A stretch of 64,000 bases of DNA. Source: Enterococcus durans NBRC 100479 = LMG 10746. GTDB lineage: Bacteria > Bacillota > Bacilli > Lactobacillales > Enterococcaceae. The position numbers and the translations under genes are program-made. The stretch spans positions 1 through 64,000 of the forward strand of contig NZ_BCQB01000001.1 of NCBI RefSeq assembly GCF_001544215.1, in the 5' to 3' direction. Below, one piece after another: positions 50,850-58,938 of the stretch. The notes beneath the pieces were generated by a model. That model ran no database searches. It had not been told where the DNA came from and saw only the letters and a list, made by a program, of their open reading frames with translations. Position 1 is the stretch's first letter, and every line of letters starts with the position of its first letter.

Positions 50850-50864
50850 TAGTAACGCTTACAA
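50850..50864 (-). promoter_or_regulatory. Candidate cre site (CcpA) before the asparaginase gene
   Basis: Read leftward: TTGTAAGCGTTACTA, one mismatch from WTGNAANCGNWNNCW. It lies between the operator/promoter and the start codon, the position of a roadblock-type cre, so glucose would turn the unit down. Confidence 0.55.
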
Positions 50865-50874
50865 TTATTTTTAT

Positions 50875-50888
50875 TTAGTATATACTAA
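50875..50888. promoter_or_regulatory. Candidate GntR operator (asparaginase-PTS unit)
   Basis: Perfect palindrome TTAGTATATACTAA, followed by a degenerate second copy (about 50891-50902). The same decamer AGTATATACT occurs upstream of the GntR gene at 53125, which ties the two units to one regulator. Confidence 0.65.
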
Positions 50889-50906
50889 TATGTCTATACT
50901 AAAAAG

Positions 50907-50946
50907 AGGCTTATCCAAAAATCTAATCGATTTATAAGATAAGCCT
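50907..50946 (-). terminator. Terminator of the GntR-dipeptidase unit
   Basis: AGGCTTATC (50907-50915) pairs with GATAAGCCT (50938-50946), and five Ts follow on the leftward RNA. It lies 37 nt past the dipeptidase stop and separates the two units of the locus. Confidence 0.8.
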
Positions 50947-50982
50947 TCTTTATTTCATTATAAAAATCTTCCACTATAGAAA

Positions 50983-52281
50983 CTATTCCAACAGTGCCTG
51001 GATACTTTTTAGATAGATCTCTAAATTCATACGTAGATCTGCTATATCCATATATTCGTTTTTATTATGCGCAATCCCTTTTTGCCCTGGAAATGAAGGA
51101 CCAAATGCTAACGTATTCGGTATCTTTCTAGCATACGTTGCCCCTGTGGTTGTTACTGGTGTTGGGTCATTACCGGTGACTTCACCATAGATCATTGATA
51201 GTTTTTGGATCTCGAGTGAGTCTTTTTCACGACAGAATCCCGGAATACTGCGTGTCACCTCATAAGAAGCACCTTTAGGCAACTGTTGCGCCAATCGACG
51301 AAGTACCTCGTCTTCACTAGCAGAAACTGGATAACGGAAGGCGACTTCCAGATCCAAACCCGTCTCGCTTTTTTGTAAAACTACTGGTGTAAGGATGAGC
51401 TTACCAGAATCCTTATCTGCCAAGGCAAGATCGATTCCTTCACCGTAGTGTTTGCCGTGAAAGCTTTCAGCGATCCACCTAAAATAACTTTGTAGTTGGT
51501 CAGGTATTTCAGTCTCTTTTAGTTTCTGTGTGAGTAAAGTAATCGCATTCTCACCCATTTCTGGCGCATTACTAGGTGAACGTTTGCCTGTCACCTGATG
51601 AGTGGTGCCATTGATTGTTACACCTAATTGATCTGGAACATGATCTCTGTATTGATCTCCTGAGAATTGACTGATCTGACCAAGCACTTCTGGATCAAGA
51701 GGGAGCTGGATCGTTACATTGACGACTCCACGTTCACCATAGACTACAGGGTATTTGCAGTCAGGGGTAAATCCAAAAATCGGCGGTTTTTCCGACTTTA
51801 AATAGTGCGGGATATCAGACATCCCGCTTTCTTCATCTGTACCAAATATAAGTCTGATCGTCTTTTTGGGAACGAAACCACTTTTTTTCAATAAAAACAG
51901 CGCATAAAGACAACTAATGATTGGACCTTTATTGTCTAAGATACCTCGACCATAAAAACGTCCCGCTTTTTCAGTCAAATCAAATGGTGGAAAATCCCAA
52001 CCTGTTCCTGCAGGCACAACATCAAGGTGGCCAATGACTCCGATATATTCTTCACTGTTTTCACCCCATTGAACATAACCGATGGCATCGTCGATTACGT
52101 TCGTCTTGAAACCCTTCGCCGCAGCCTCGGCCAAAACAAGATCCAATACTCTTCTTGGTTCTGTCCCATACGGTGCGTGATGTGCTGGTTTACCTTTCAC
52201 ACTTGGGACTTGCATTACCTTTTGAAGCAAAACTAAAAACTCTTGCCAATGCGAATCAATACTTGCGGTTATTTCTTCCAT
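50983..52281 (-). CDS. M20 family dipeptidase (PepV/Sapep type)
   Basis: A zinc or manganese dipeptidase of the cytoplasm. The 432-residue protein shows the first metal His and Asp in GVIGHLDVVPAGTGWDFPPF, the bridging Asp in YGRGILDNKGPIIS, the catalytic Glu pair in FGTDEESGMSD, and the late His in GIAHNKNEY. The lid domain (about 180-330) is as in PepV. It begins 4 nt after the GntR gene stop, so one transcript. Its place in a PTS/asparaginase locus suggests a role on a dipeptide part of the substrate. Confidence 0.88.
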   Translation of the reverse strand: MEEITASIDSHWQEFLVLLQKVMQVPSVKGKPAHHAPYGTEPRRVLDLVLAEAAAKGFKTNVIDDAIGYVQWGENSEEYIGVIGHLDVVPAGTGWDFPPFDLTEKAGRFYGRGILDNKGPIISCLYALFLLKKSGFVPKKTIRLIFGTDEESGMSDIPHYLKSEKPPIFGFTPDCKYPVVYGERGVVNVTIQLPLDPEVLGQISQFSGDQYRDHVPDQLGVTINGTTHQVTGKRSPSNAPEMGENAITLLTQKLKETEIPDQLQSYFRWIAESFHGKHYGEGIDLALADKDSGKLILTPVVLQKSETGLDLEVAFRYPVSASEDEVLRRLAQQLPKGASYEVTRSIPGFCREKDSLEIQKLSMIYGEVTGNDPTPVTTTGATYARKIPNTLAFGPSFPGQKGIAHNKNEYMDIADLRMNLEIYLKSIQALLE

Positions 52282-52285
52282 TTTG

Positions 52286-53008
52286 TCACCCCTTATTGTG
52301 TCGTATCAATGTATTTTTGAATGTATATTTATCCGCACGATAAAACGAGCGGTCATATAAAATAGGGTGGGCGGCTGGTGAATACGTCATGGAGTGAACT
52401 AGCAGCATGGGTTCCCCAACCTGGACTTTAAGTAGTTTTGATACATCTTTAGTGACTTTTACTGCTTCGACCTCTTGATGTGCATAACCGATCTCGATAT
52501 GTTTTTCGATTACTTGATACAATGAGCCACTTAACTCTTTTTTTGTTGCCTCCCCTATATAGCGTTTTAGTACGTAGAGGTTTTCGACTGTCATTGGTTC
52601 ATCTTCAAAAGACCGTAGTCGAATCAAGTGAACGATTGGCTCAGAAGCATATTCGCCAAATGCCTGTTTTATTTTAAGGGATAGTTCCTTGGCAATCTCA
52701 TATTCCAGCACTTCTGTTTTTGTTTGTTTTCCTTGGATACGAGCCGTTTCAGTAAAACTTTGCAGACCACCAGAGCCGCTTTGGATCTTTGGCTGCTTCA
52801 TGACATATGTGCCTTTTCCTTTTTCTTTTACTAAGATATTCTGACTGATCAATAATTCAATCGCTTTTCGTATAGTGAGCCGACTACATTGAAATTCATC
52901 CGCTAGATCATATTCAGAGGGTAGTTTTTGACTAGATACATAAACACCATCTTCCACGCGTTCTTCAATTTTGCGTGCAATCTCCTGAAATATCGGCTGG
53001 TTTTTCAC
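52286..53008 (-). CDS. GntR/HutC family regulator of the dipeptidase-asparaginase-PTS locus
   Basis: A 240-residue repressor with a winged helix (KLPSEYDLADEFQCSRLTIR, about 28-47) and a UTRA domain (about 95-235). Cognate sites are likely the AGTATATACT palindromes upstream of this gene and of the asparaginase gene. First gene of its transcript, directly followed by the dipeptidase. The effector is probably a phosphorylated PTS product, by analogy with other UTRA regulators. Confidence 0.87.
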   Translation of the reverse strand: MKNQPIFQEIARKIEERVEDGVYVSSQKLPSEYDLADEFQCSRLTIRKAIELLISQNILVKEKGKGTYVMKQPKIQSGSGGLQSFTETARIQGKQTKTEVLEYEIAKELSLKIKQAFGEYASEPIVHLIRLRSFEDEPMTVENLYVLKRYIGEATKKELSGSLYQVIEKHIEIGYAHQEVEAVKVTKDVSKLLKVQVGEPMLLVHSMTYSPAAHPILYDRSFYRADKYTFKNTLIRHNKG

Positions 53009-53110
53009 AGCGTTCCCTCCTAATTTCTGTTTCTAATACAATATGGTATCCCTCTCATTTCAAAAAAATTCAACTTTAGAATTACTTTTAAAAGAATACC
53101 AACAAAAATA

Positions 53111-53134
53111 AGTATATACCAATAAGTATATACT
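53111..53134. promoter_or_regulatory. Candidate GntR operator pair (GntR-dipeptidase unit)
   Basis: AGTATATACC (53111-53120) and AGTATATACT (53125-53134; 12-bp palindrome AAGTATATACTT) lie side by side about 100 nt before the GntR start. The second copy equals the core at 50877-50886. Confidence 0.65.
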
Positions 53135-53179
53135 TTCACTTAAAATTTCAATTTTAAGAATAATTTATCCAATTGAATG

Positions 53180-53278
53180 AACGAAAAGAGTCGTTCATTG
53201 GCAGCTGCAGAAATAACTATCCCTACTCGGAAATAATTTTCCCGATCAAGAGCACTCCAACGAACCGACTCTTTTCGT
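53180..53278 (-). terminator. Long stem downstream of the zinc-ribbon gene
   Basis: ACGAAAAGAGTC-GTTC-TTGG pairs with CCAA-GAAC-GACTCTTTTCGT across a 50-nt loop that holds no gene. It follows the stop at 53298 by 20 nt. T-tract is weak, so it may be a terminator or a stability element. Confidence 0.55.
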
Positions 53279-53297
53279 TTTCTTCAATTACTGTAGT

Positions 53298-53708
53298 TTA
53301 GTCTTCATGATAAGGAACATAATCTTCATAACTTTCGCTACTATTTAATTCTTCATTTTCTAAAAGCATGTTTGCTCCGCCCATCAATTCAGAACTCATT
53401 GGACCATTGAGTAGGCGATCATTCTCTTCGATCAATCGTTGGTAATCTTCTGAACTGATGATAGCACCAGTTTTGATATTTTTGTATTGTTCAGGTAATG
53501 CTTCTTGTCCTAAATCAACATTTTTATTTTCAAACTCTTCTTCTTTGTAAGTGACGAAATAGCCATGGGACAATTTCTTTTTGACCGTGTAGTCACATTG
53601 TGGACAACGGATCGGCATTTCTTTTTTTCGATGATGGACAACATTTGTCACTTCATTATAATAAAATTTCGTTTGACATTGCGGACATTTCAATTTGTCA
53701 TCAAGCAT
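53298..53708 (-). CDS. Zinc-ribbon protein of unknown function
   Basis: A 136-residue acidic protein with two CPxC knuckles (KCPQCQTKFYY near residue 8; RCPQCDYTVKKK near 34) that should bind one zinc. The rest is charged and probably flexible (ends ESYEDYVPYHED). I chose ATG 53708 (MLDDKLKCPQC), which follows AAGGAG at 9 nt; the longer frame up to 53744 has no site. No known family. Confidence 0.62.
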   Translation of the reverse strand: MLDDKLKCPQCQTKFYYNEVTNVVHHRKKEMPIRCPQCDYTVKKKLSHGYFVTYKEEEFENKNVDLGQEALPEQYKNIKTGAIISSEDYQRLIEENDRLLNGPMSSELMGGANMLLENEELNSSESYEDYVPYHED

Positions 53709-53814
53709 TTTGATCGTCTCCTTCATCATTTCTTTGTCTACCACTTTTGTCTATTACTATAGTAGCGCAAAAGGAGAATTTTGGACAAATGAAAACTATT
53801 TTGACGATACAAAG

Positions 53815-54705
53815 CTAACGGTCTAAGTAATCACTTGTTGCCAATAATTTGTTGGTTATCGCTTTTGGAATCACAAATTCTGGATTCCCCATATAGCCTG
53901 GAGCAATAGCAAACTGGTCGTAAACCAAAACAAGCTCGTGATTTTTATTGATGTAAAAAGGCGTATCCTTCGTTACTAACGGGATTTCTTCTACTCCTTC
54001 TTGAAAATCTTTGTTTGTCCAATAGTATTTCTCTGGATTTTCGTTTACTTGTTCGCTCATTTGTCGTTTGACCTCTTTAGTCAGTGTAGAAATATACTGG
54101 TCATCCTTGAACAACAATGGCAAAGATAAAACTACACTGTTTTGTTTATCGATCGTGTCATATCTTTTTTCTGTATAACTATCTGCAGCCGTTTTTGTTA
54201 GGTTTCTTTCAATAACTAAAAAGCGCGTATCATCTAGGACCTTCCGATAATCTCCCGTAACTTGAAAATGACCCTTTTCAATATCCTGATACTCCATTTT
54301 TGCTTTTTCAAATTCGACTTTTCCTTCGCGAAAGTATTTTTTGTTCAATCCACTGATGGTTTCATTTTCTTCACTTTCACTTGTCATTACTTGCGGAACA
54401 TCGATAGTGATACCCTTATCAGACAGCTGCTCCCCTAAGAGCAATCTGACAGCTGGACCAATGATCGGGAGGTCTTCAGCAAAACTACGTGCCTGATCGC
54501 TAAAAAGCAGGCTGCTAGTTGTTACTGCCAATAATGCAATAGTGACTAAAAATCCTTTTATTTGTTTTTTTCTTCTTAACTTCCTAACGAGCAAATGCTC
54601 TTCCAAGGAATAACGGGTAAATATCTCATTCTTTATGTTCTCAGGTATTTCTTGTTCTCCATATACTTTCTTTAGTACATCCAGTTCTTTTTGGGCAGAA
54701 TACAT
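53815..54705 (-). CDS. rsiV: RsiV-like anti-sigma factor
   Basis: A 296-residue transmembrane anti-sigma factor. Residues 1-45 are cytoplasmic, one membrane helix is about 47-68 (IKGFLVTIALLAVTTSSLLF), and the rest is extracellular. The C-terminal part resembles DUF3298 (NKDFQEGVEEIPLVTKDTPF, LVLVYDQFAIAPGYMGNPEF), the lysozyme-binding domain of RsiV. In B. subtilis and E. faecalis this pair responds to lysozyme by site-1 cleavage. It begins 14 nt after the sigma gene. Symbol by similarity only. Confidence 0.72.
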   Translation of the reverse strand: MYSAQKELDVLKKVYGEQEIPENIKNEIFTRYSLEEHLLVRKLRRKKQIKGFLVTIALLAVTTSSLLFSDQARSFAEDLPIIGPAVRLLLGEQLSDKGITIDVPQVMTSESEENETISGLNKKYFREGKVEFEKAKMEYQDIEKGHFQVTGDYRKVLDDTRFLVIERNLTKTAADSYTEKRYDTIDKQNSVVLSLPLLFKDDQYISTLTKEVKRQMSEQVNENPEKYYWTNKDFQEGVEEIPLVTKDTPFYINKNHELVLVYDQFAIAPGYMGNPEFVIPKAITNKLLATSDYLDR

Positions 54706-54718
54706 TCTTAACTCTCCT

Positions 54719-55222
54719 TTACTGTAAAATTTTTCTTAGCAGATTCAATGAACGATACATCTTGGTTTTGACTGTATTTTCGTTCAGCTCTAATATCTCA
54801 GCGATTTCTTTCAAGCGAAACCCTTCAAAAAAGTGAAGAATCAAAATTTCTTTTTCCGGACTGTCGATACCTTCTAATACTTCGTAGAGCTCTTTTGTAG
54901 AAATTTCAGAAGGATCTACCCCGACTGAGCGTGCTTCTTCAAAAGGTTCAAAGCTGTAGCGTTTTTGTTTTCGCCAAGCATCGATAGCTGTTCGGATAAG
55001 TATTCGATAGAACCATGCGGCAAAGTGTTCGATGTCTTCTCCTTTCTCAAAATAAGTTAATGCTTTGTGAAAGCTATCTTGCATGACATCTAATGCTTCT
55101 TCTTTATCATGAACATAAGTCATTGTGATCCGATACATCTTTTCATATTCCGTTTGAATCAATTCATTTAATAAACGTTTAGATTTTTCAATCTGTTTCT
55201 TTTTCCTATAACTAGTAAAAAT
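54719..55222 (-). CDS. sigV: ECF sigma factor, SigV-like (probable AUU start)
   Basis: It directs a cell-envelope stress response. Region 2 (YEKMYRITMTYVHDKEEALD, WFYRILIRTAIDAWRKQ) and region 4 (DSPEKEILILHFFEGFRLKE, ENTVKTKMYRSLNLLRK) are intact. No ATG, GTG or TTG that gives a full region 2 is in frame. The TTG at 55162 has no ribosome site and loses about 20 residues. ATT at 55222 follows AAAGGGG at 9 nt and gives 167 residues, close to B. subtilis SigV. I give that start by inference. Read with the RsiV-like gene as one unit. Confidence 0.7.
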   Translation of the reverse strand: MFTSYRKKKQIEKSKRLLNELIQTEYEKMYRITMTYVHDKEEALDVMQDSFHKALTYFEKGEDIEHFAAWFYRILIRTAIDAWRKQKRYSFEPFEEARSVGVDPSEISTKELYEVLEGIDSPEKEILILHFFEGFRLKEIAEILELNENTVKTKMYRSLNLLRKILQ

Positions 55223-55326
55223 CGAACTCAGCCCCTTTCCGTCTCACCTACTATGACGTTTTGAATCACCAAAAAGTTTCAAAATGATTTATTTTTTATG
55301 TACATACTGATTTAAAGATAGAAAAA

Positions 55327-55421
55327 AGGTGGGACAAAAGTAAGAAACACTTTTGTCTCGCCCTCTTCTAAATACGAAAAAAAGGCGGGAGCAGAAGTAA
55401 TTTCTGCTGTCCCGCCCTCTT
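55327..55421 (+). repeat. Dispersed modular repeat, copy R10 (short)
   Basis: Left hairpin GGTGGGACAAAAGT/ACTTTTGTCTCGCC (about 55327-55362), a T-free linker, then the hairpin GGCGGGAGCAGAA/TTCTGCTGTCCCGCC. The long middle of the full copies is missing. Confidence 0.82.
55376..55416 (-). terminator. Terminator of rpoE, formed by repeat R10
   Basis: GGCGGG and CCCGCC with an inner CAGAA/TTCTG pair; the leftward RNA runs into seven Ts. It begins 16 nt past the rpoE stop. Confidence 0.85.
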
Positions 55422-55431
55422 TGAAAGACAT

Positions 55432-56037
55432 TTACTCTTCAGTAAATTCTTCGTCTTCGTAGTCTTCATCGTCATCTTCTATAATGCTTAGATCCTCTTC
55501 GATGTTTCCTGGCAATTCTTCTTCATCATCACTTGTATCGTCTGCACCTATTTCTTGTAGGTCAGAGTTATAAGCAGCGATTTCTTCATCATCGTCATCA
55601 TCATCTTCAAAAAGATCATCATCGTCTTCGTCAGACAAATCAGTATCTTCTGGGTCGTCATCATTATAATCGATTGCATCTTCATCATCATTGATAAAGG
55701 CATTTACTTTTTTACGTTTGCGTCGACGAGGTGTATCTTCATCTTCTTCGTCGATTCCATGGTTGACTTCTTCATCGATTGAATCGATTGCATACCATGA
55801 ACGCAAGCCCCAGCGATTGTCGCCTAATGAAATAAAGCTACCATCAATATTTAAGTCAGTATAAAATTGTGCGAGTGAATCACGAATTTCACTATCTGAT
55901 TTTCCAAGATAGTTTTGGATTTGGTTTGCTAAATCAGAAAAATCCATCACATCGCCACGTTGTTCTAAGATCGCGTGTGCTACTTCGATCATCGATAATT
56001 CGTTTTTGTTTGCACCTTCAAATACACTAATTTCCAA
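55432..56037 (-). CDS. rpoE: DNA-directed RNA polymerase subunit delta
   Basis: Delta binds RNA polymerase and speeds recycling in Firmicutes. The 201-residue protein has the folded HARE-HTH domain (1-95; [31 protein letters not shown]) and a long acidic tail of Asp and Glu runs (about 100-201) that is disordered. The length is normal. The start follows AGGACGTG. Monocistronic between the sigma gene and the DUF1934 gene. Confidence 0.94.
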   Translation of the reverse strand: MEISVFEGANKNELSMIEVAHAILEQRGDVMDFSDLANQIQNYLGKSDSEIRDSLAQFYTDLNIDGSFISLGDNRWGLRSWYAIDSIDEEVNHGIDEEDEDTPRRRKRKKVNAFINDDEDAIDYNDDDPEDTDLSDEDDDDLFEDDDDDDEEIAAYNSDLQEIGADDTSDDEEELPGNIEEDLSIIEDDDEDYEDEEFTEE

Positions 56038-56112
56038 TCAGGACACGTCCTTTCACAGTCTATTCCTTATCATACAAAATCAAACGCAAAAAATCAAACG
56101 TTTCTTTACGAT

Positions 56113-56550
56113 TTAAGCAGTAAAGTCCAAAGTTAAATAATATTCGCCTAATTTTTCAGGCCCCATAAATAAATCATAATCAATGAGGACTTTTCCCGCT
56201 GTTGGTCGATCCTTCAAACTTACATGTAATTCTTTTGTAAATGTTTCAACTTGGATCATTCCGTAAGGTGTTTTATAATTCGTTTCTAGGCGCTCACGGT
56301 AGCCGAATTTCAAGCGCATCCGCATCTCACCTGCGCGAATCAATTGGACATGACCATCTGGCATCAGCTTGATCGTCACTGGCACTTCCTTATCTGTTCC
56401 CTCTTGGACTTCTTGATAACGTATGTATAGAGTGTCACCGATTTTGACCATTTGTCCTTTTAAATCAAAGAAAAAATCTTGCTGTTCACCGTGTTGTTGA
56501 ACTTTCGTACGTAATTTAATTGAAATAGGTGTACCATTTGATCGTTCCAT
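56113..56550 (-). CDS. DUF1934 (YwiB-like) protein
   Basis: A 145-residue calycin-fold-type protein. The pattern PISIKLRTKVQQHGEQQDFF at the start and TPYGMIQVETFTKELHVSL, YDLFMGPEKLGEYYLTLDF at the end fits DUF1934/YwiB, which is often next to rpoE in Firmicutes. Function unknown. No signal peptide. Ribosome site AAAGGAG is clear. Confidence 0.8.
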   Translation of the reverse strand: MERSNGTPISIKLRTKVQQHGEQQDFFFDLKGQMVKIGDTLYIRYQEVQEGTDKEVPVTIKLMPDGHVQLIRAGEMRMRLKFGYRERLETNYKTPYGMIQVETFTKELHVSLKDRPTAGKVLIDYDLFMGPEKLGEYYLTLDFTA

Positions 56551-56644
56551 TTTTTCATTCTCCTTTGCTTCTCATAGCTACATTGTTCCCAGTTTTCCCA
56601 TATTTGTCAACCAACTTGTATGAAAACCTAAGAAGATTTTTTTC

Positions 56645-56673
56645 ACAACATCTTTTATCATTTAGAGTATAAT
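56645..56673 (+). promoter_or_regulatory. Candidate promoter of the lipL unit
   Basis: TATAAT at 56668-56673, 66 nt before the start codon. A -35 at 17 nt (ACAACA) is poor. Confidence 0.4.
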
Positions 56674-56738
56674 AATGAAGAAACAGGCTTTCAGCACTCT
56701 GTTTTTTCAATCAACCAATTACAAAAGGAGTGAATGGC

Positions 56739-57569
56739 ATGTATCCAACAACCATTTTGGATCAAAAAACTTATCATACAAATGATTTTACCCCTTTTGC
56801 CCTGACGGATATATTAACCGAGTATTCCAAAAAAAACAATACGGTCTTTTTACATTTTTGGCAGTACGATCAAACGGTGATTCTAGGAATGAAAGACACA
56901 CGGGCACCTTATTTGAAAGACGGAATAAAGGAATTAAGAGACTTAGGATTCGTCCCAGTGGTAAGAAATTCTGGTGGATTGGGGATTATTTCAGATAGTG
57001 GGATCTTGAATATCTCATTGATCTTCCCTCAAAACGAAGACGCCAAGATCTCGATCGATGATGCGTACAAAAAAATGCTGACACTGACTAAAGTAGCATT
57101 TCCTGAGGCTGACATCCAGGCCTTTGAAGTCACCCATTCCTATTGCCCTGGTACTTATGATCTGAGTATTCGTGGCAAAAAATTTGCTGGGATCGCTCAA
57201 CGAAGAATAAAAAATGGCATCTCTGTTATGATGTATTTAAGTGTCAATGGCGATCAGCAAGCAAGAGGATCAGCCATGAAAAAATTCTATCAAGCATCTT
57301 TACAAGATGACTTTGGAAACAATGGCTATCCTGCAGTCATTCCTGAAAGCATGAAGACTTTAGAGACACTGCTTGCTGCTTCCTTTACTGTTGAGGAAGT
57401 CAAACAACGCTTCATTCATGCTTTCGATCAGTTATACTTACCTGGTCAGCAACTTGACTCCAATCAATGGAAAAAGGACCATGTCCTTACAGATGAATGG
57501 ACAGCACAGATCGATCGTATGCAGGAACGAAATAAGATAAAGGAGCTTGCCCATGACTATACCATATAA
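56739..57569 (+). CDS. lipL: Octanoyl/lipoyl transferase (LipL-like, BPL/LPL family)
   Basis: This family moves lipoyl or octanoyl groups from one protein to another. The 276-residue protein has the BPL/LPL core (RNSGGLGIISDSGILNISL, about residue 75) and the LipL-type motif SYCPGTYDLSIRGKKFAGIA (about 130-150), whose Cys is the acyl carrier in B. subtilis LipL. The fit to LipL is better than to LplA ligase, but a ligase activity is not excluded. ATG 56739 follows AAAGGAG. It overlaps the next gene by 17 nt. Confidence 0.8.
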   Translation: MYPTTILDQKTYHTNDFTPFALTDILTEYSKKNNTVFLHFWQYDQTVILGMKDTRAPYLKDGIKELRDLGFVPVVRNSGGLGIISDSGILNISLIFPQNEDAKISIDDAYKKMLTLTKVAFPEADIQAFEVTHSYCPGTYDLSIRGKKFAGIAQRRIKNGISVMMYLSVNGDQQARGSAMKKFYQASLQDDFGNNGYPAVIPESMKTLETLLAASFTVEEVKQRFIHAFDQLYLPGQQLDSNQWKKDHVLTDEWTAQIDRMQERNKIKELAHDYTI

Positions 57570-58923
57570 ATATCAGATGCTACCGATGGAAAAAGTTTTT
57601 CGTGATCCTGTTCATAACTACATCCATGTACAGCATCAAGTAATTTTAGATTTGATAAATTCCAAAGAAGTCCAGCGCCTTCGTCGGATCAAGCAGCTAG
57701 GAACAGCTTCCTTTACCTTTCATGGAGCAGAACATAGCCGCTTTACACATTCTTTAGGCGTATACGAAATATCGCGACGGATCTGCGATATTTTTTCCCG
57801 TAACTTTCCTCAAGAAAAAATGGGGCGTGATGGCTGGGATGATCAAGAACGTTTAGTCACGTTATGCGCAGCGCTACTTCATGATATCGGCCATGGACCT
57901 TATTCACATACATTCGAACATATCTTTCATACGGATCACGAAGCAATCACTGTCGAAATCATTACTTCACCTGAAACAGAAGTTTACCAAATTCTTAACC
58001 GAGTAGAGGCTGGTTTCCCAGAAAAAGTCGCGAGCGTAATCCAAAAAACGTATCCTAATCCTCAAGTCGTCCAAATGATTTCTAGCCAAATCGATGCAGA
58101 TCGCATGGACTACTTGTTAAGAGATGCTTACTTCACTGGCACAGAATACGGAACATTCGATCTCACTCGAATCTTGCGTGTGATCCGTCCGTATGAGGGT
58201 GGTATCGCCTTTTCAATGAGTGGGATGCATGCAGTGGAAGATTATATCGTTAGTCGTTACCAGATGTATGTCCAAGTCTACTTCCATCCAGTTTCCCGTG
58301 GAATGGAAGTCATTTTGGAACATCTCTTGCACCGTGCCCATGAACTTTATCGTGAAGATCCTAGCAGTTTTGAGTTGCACTCACAACTTTTATTGCCTTT
58401 TCTTGATGAAAAATTTACATTGAATGACTATTTGAAATTAGATGACGGTGTCTTAGGAACTTACTTCACTCAATGGACAAAATCAGATGATCCCATTTTG
58501 AATGATCTAGCCAAGCGCTTTTTAAATCGAAAACCATTGAAATCAGCTGCCTTTTCTGGTGATCGCTCGTCACACTTGATCAAAGAACTGACTACACTTG
58601 TTGAAAGAGTCGGTTATAATCCTATTTACTATACTGCAGTGAATTCAAGTTACGATCTGCCTTACGACTTTTATCGTCCTGAGGAAAATCGACACCGCAC
58701 GCAAATCGAGATTTTGAGAAATGACAGAACTTTGGTAGAATTATCAGAGGTGAGCCAACTGGTGGCTGCTCTTGCTGGACAAGAGCAAGGAGATGAGCGT
58801 TTCTTTTTCCCTAAAGAAATGGTCGATCCATCTTTACGAAACCACTACGATCTATTCGATGAAACGTATCAAGAATTCGCCCGTCATATACGTAATGGTT
58901 CATTGATCGAGGAAATAAATTAA
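57553..58923 (+). CDS. HD-domain phosphohydrolase (dNTPase-like)
   Basis: A metal-dependent HD hydrolase. The 456-residue protein has His in AEHSRFTHSLGVYEIS, the HD pair in LLHDIGHGPYSHTFEH, and Asp in SSQIDADRMDYLLRDAYFTG. It resembles the E. faecalis EF1143 protein, a dNTP triphosphohydrolase regulated by nucleotides. ATG 57553 follows AAAGGAG within the lipL gene; the overlap of 17 nt shows coupling. Confidence 0.86.
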   Translation: MTIPYKYQMLPMEKVFRDPVHNYIHVQHQVILDLINSKEVQRLRRIKQLGTASFTFHGAEHSRFTHSLGVYEISRRICDIFSRNFPQEKMGRDGWDDQERLVTLCAALLHDIGHGPYSHTFEHIFHTDHEAITVEIITSPETEVYQILNRVEAGFPEKVASVIQKTYPNPQVVQMISSQIDADRMDYLLRDAYFTGTEYGTFDLTRILRVIRPYEGGIAFSMSGMHAVEDYIVSRYQMYVQVYFHPVSRGMEVILEHLLHRAHELYREDPSSFELHSQLLLPFLDEKFTLNDYLKLDDGVLGTYFTQWTKSDDPILNDLAKRFLNRKPLKSAAFSGDRSSHLIKELTTLVERVGYNPIYYTAVNSSYDLPYDFYRPEENRHRTQIEILRNDRTLVELSEVSQLVAALAGQEQGDERFFFPKEMVDPSLRNHYDLFDETYQEFARHIRNGSLIEEIN

Positions 58924-58938
58924 ATACTGGAGGAAATT

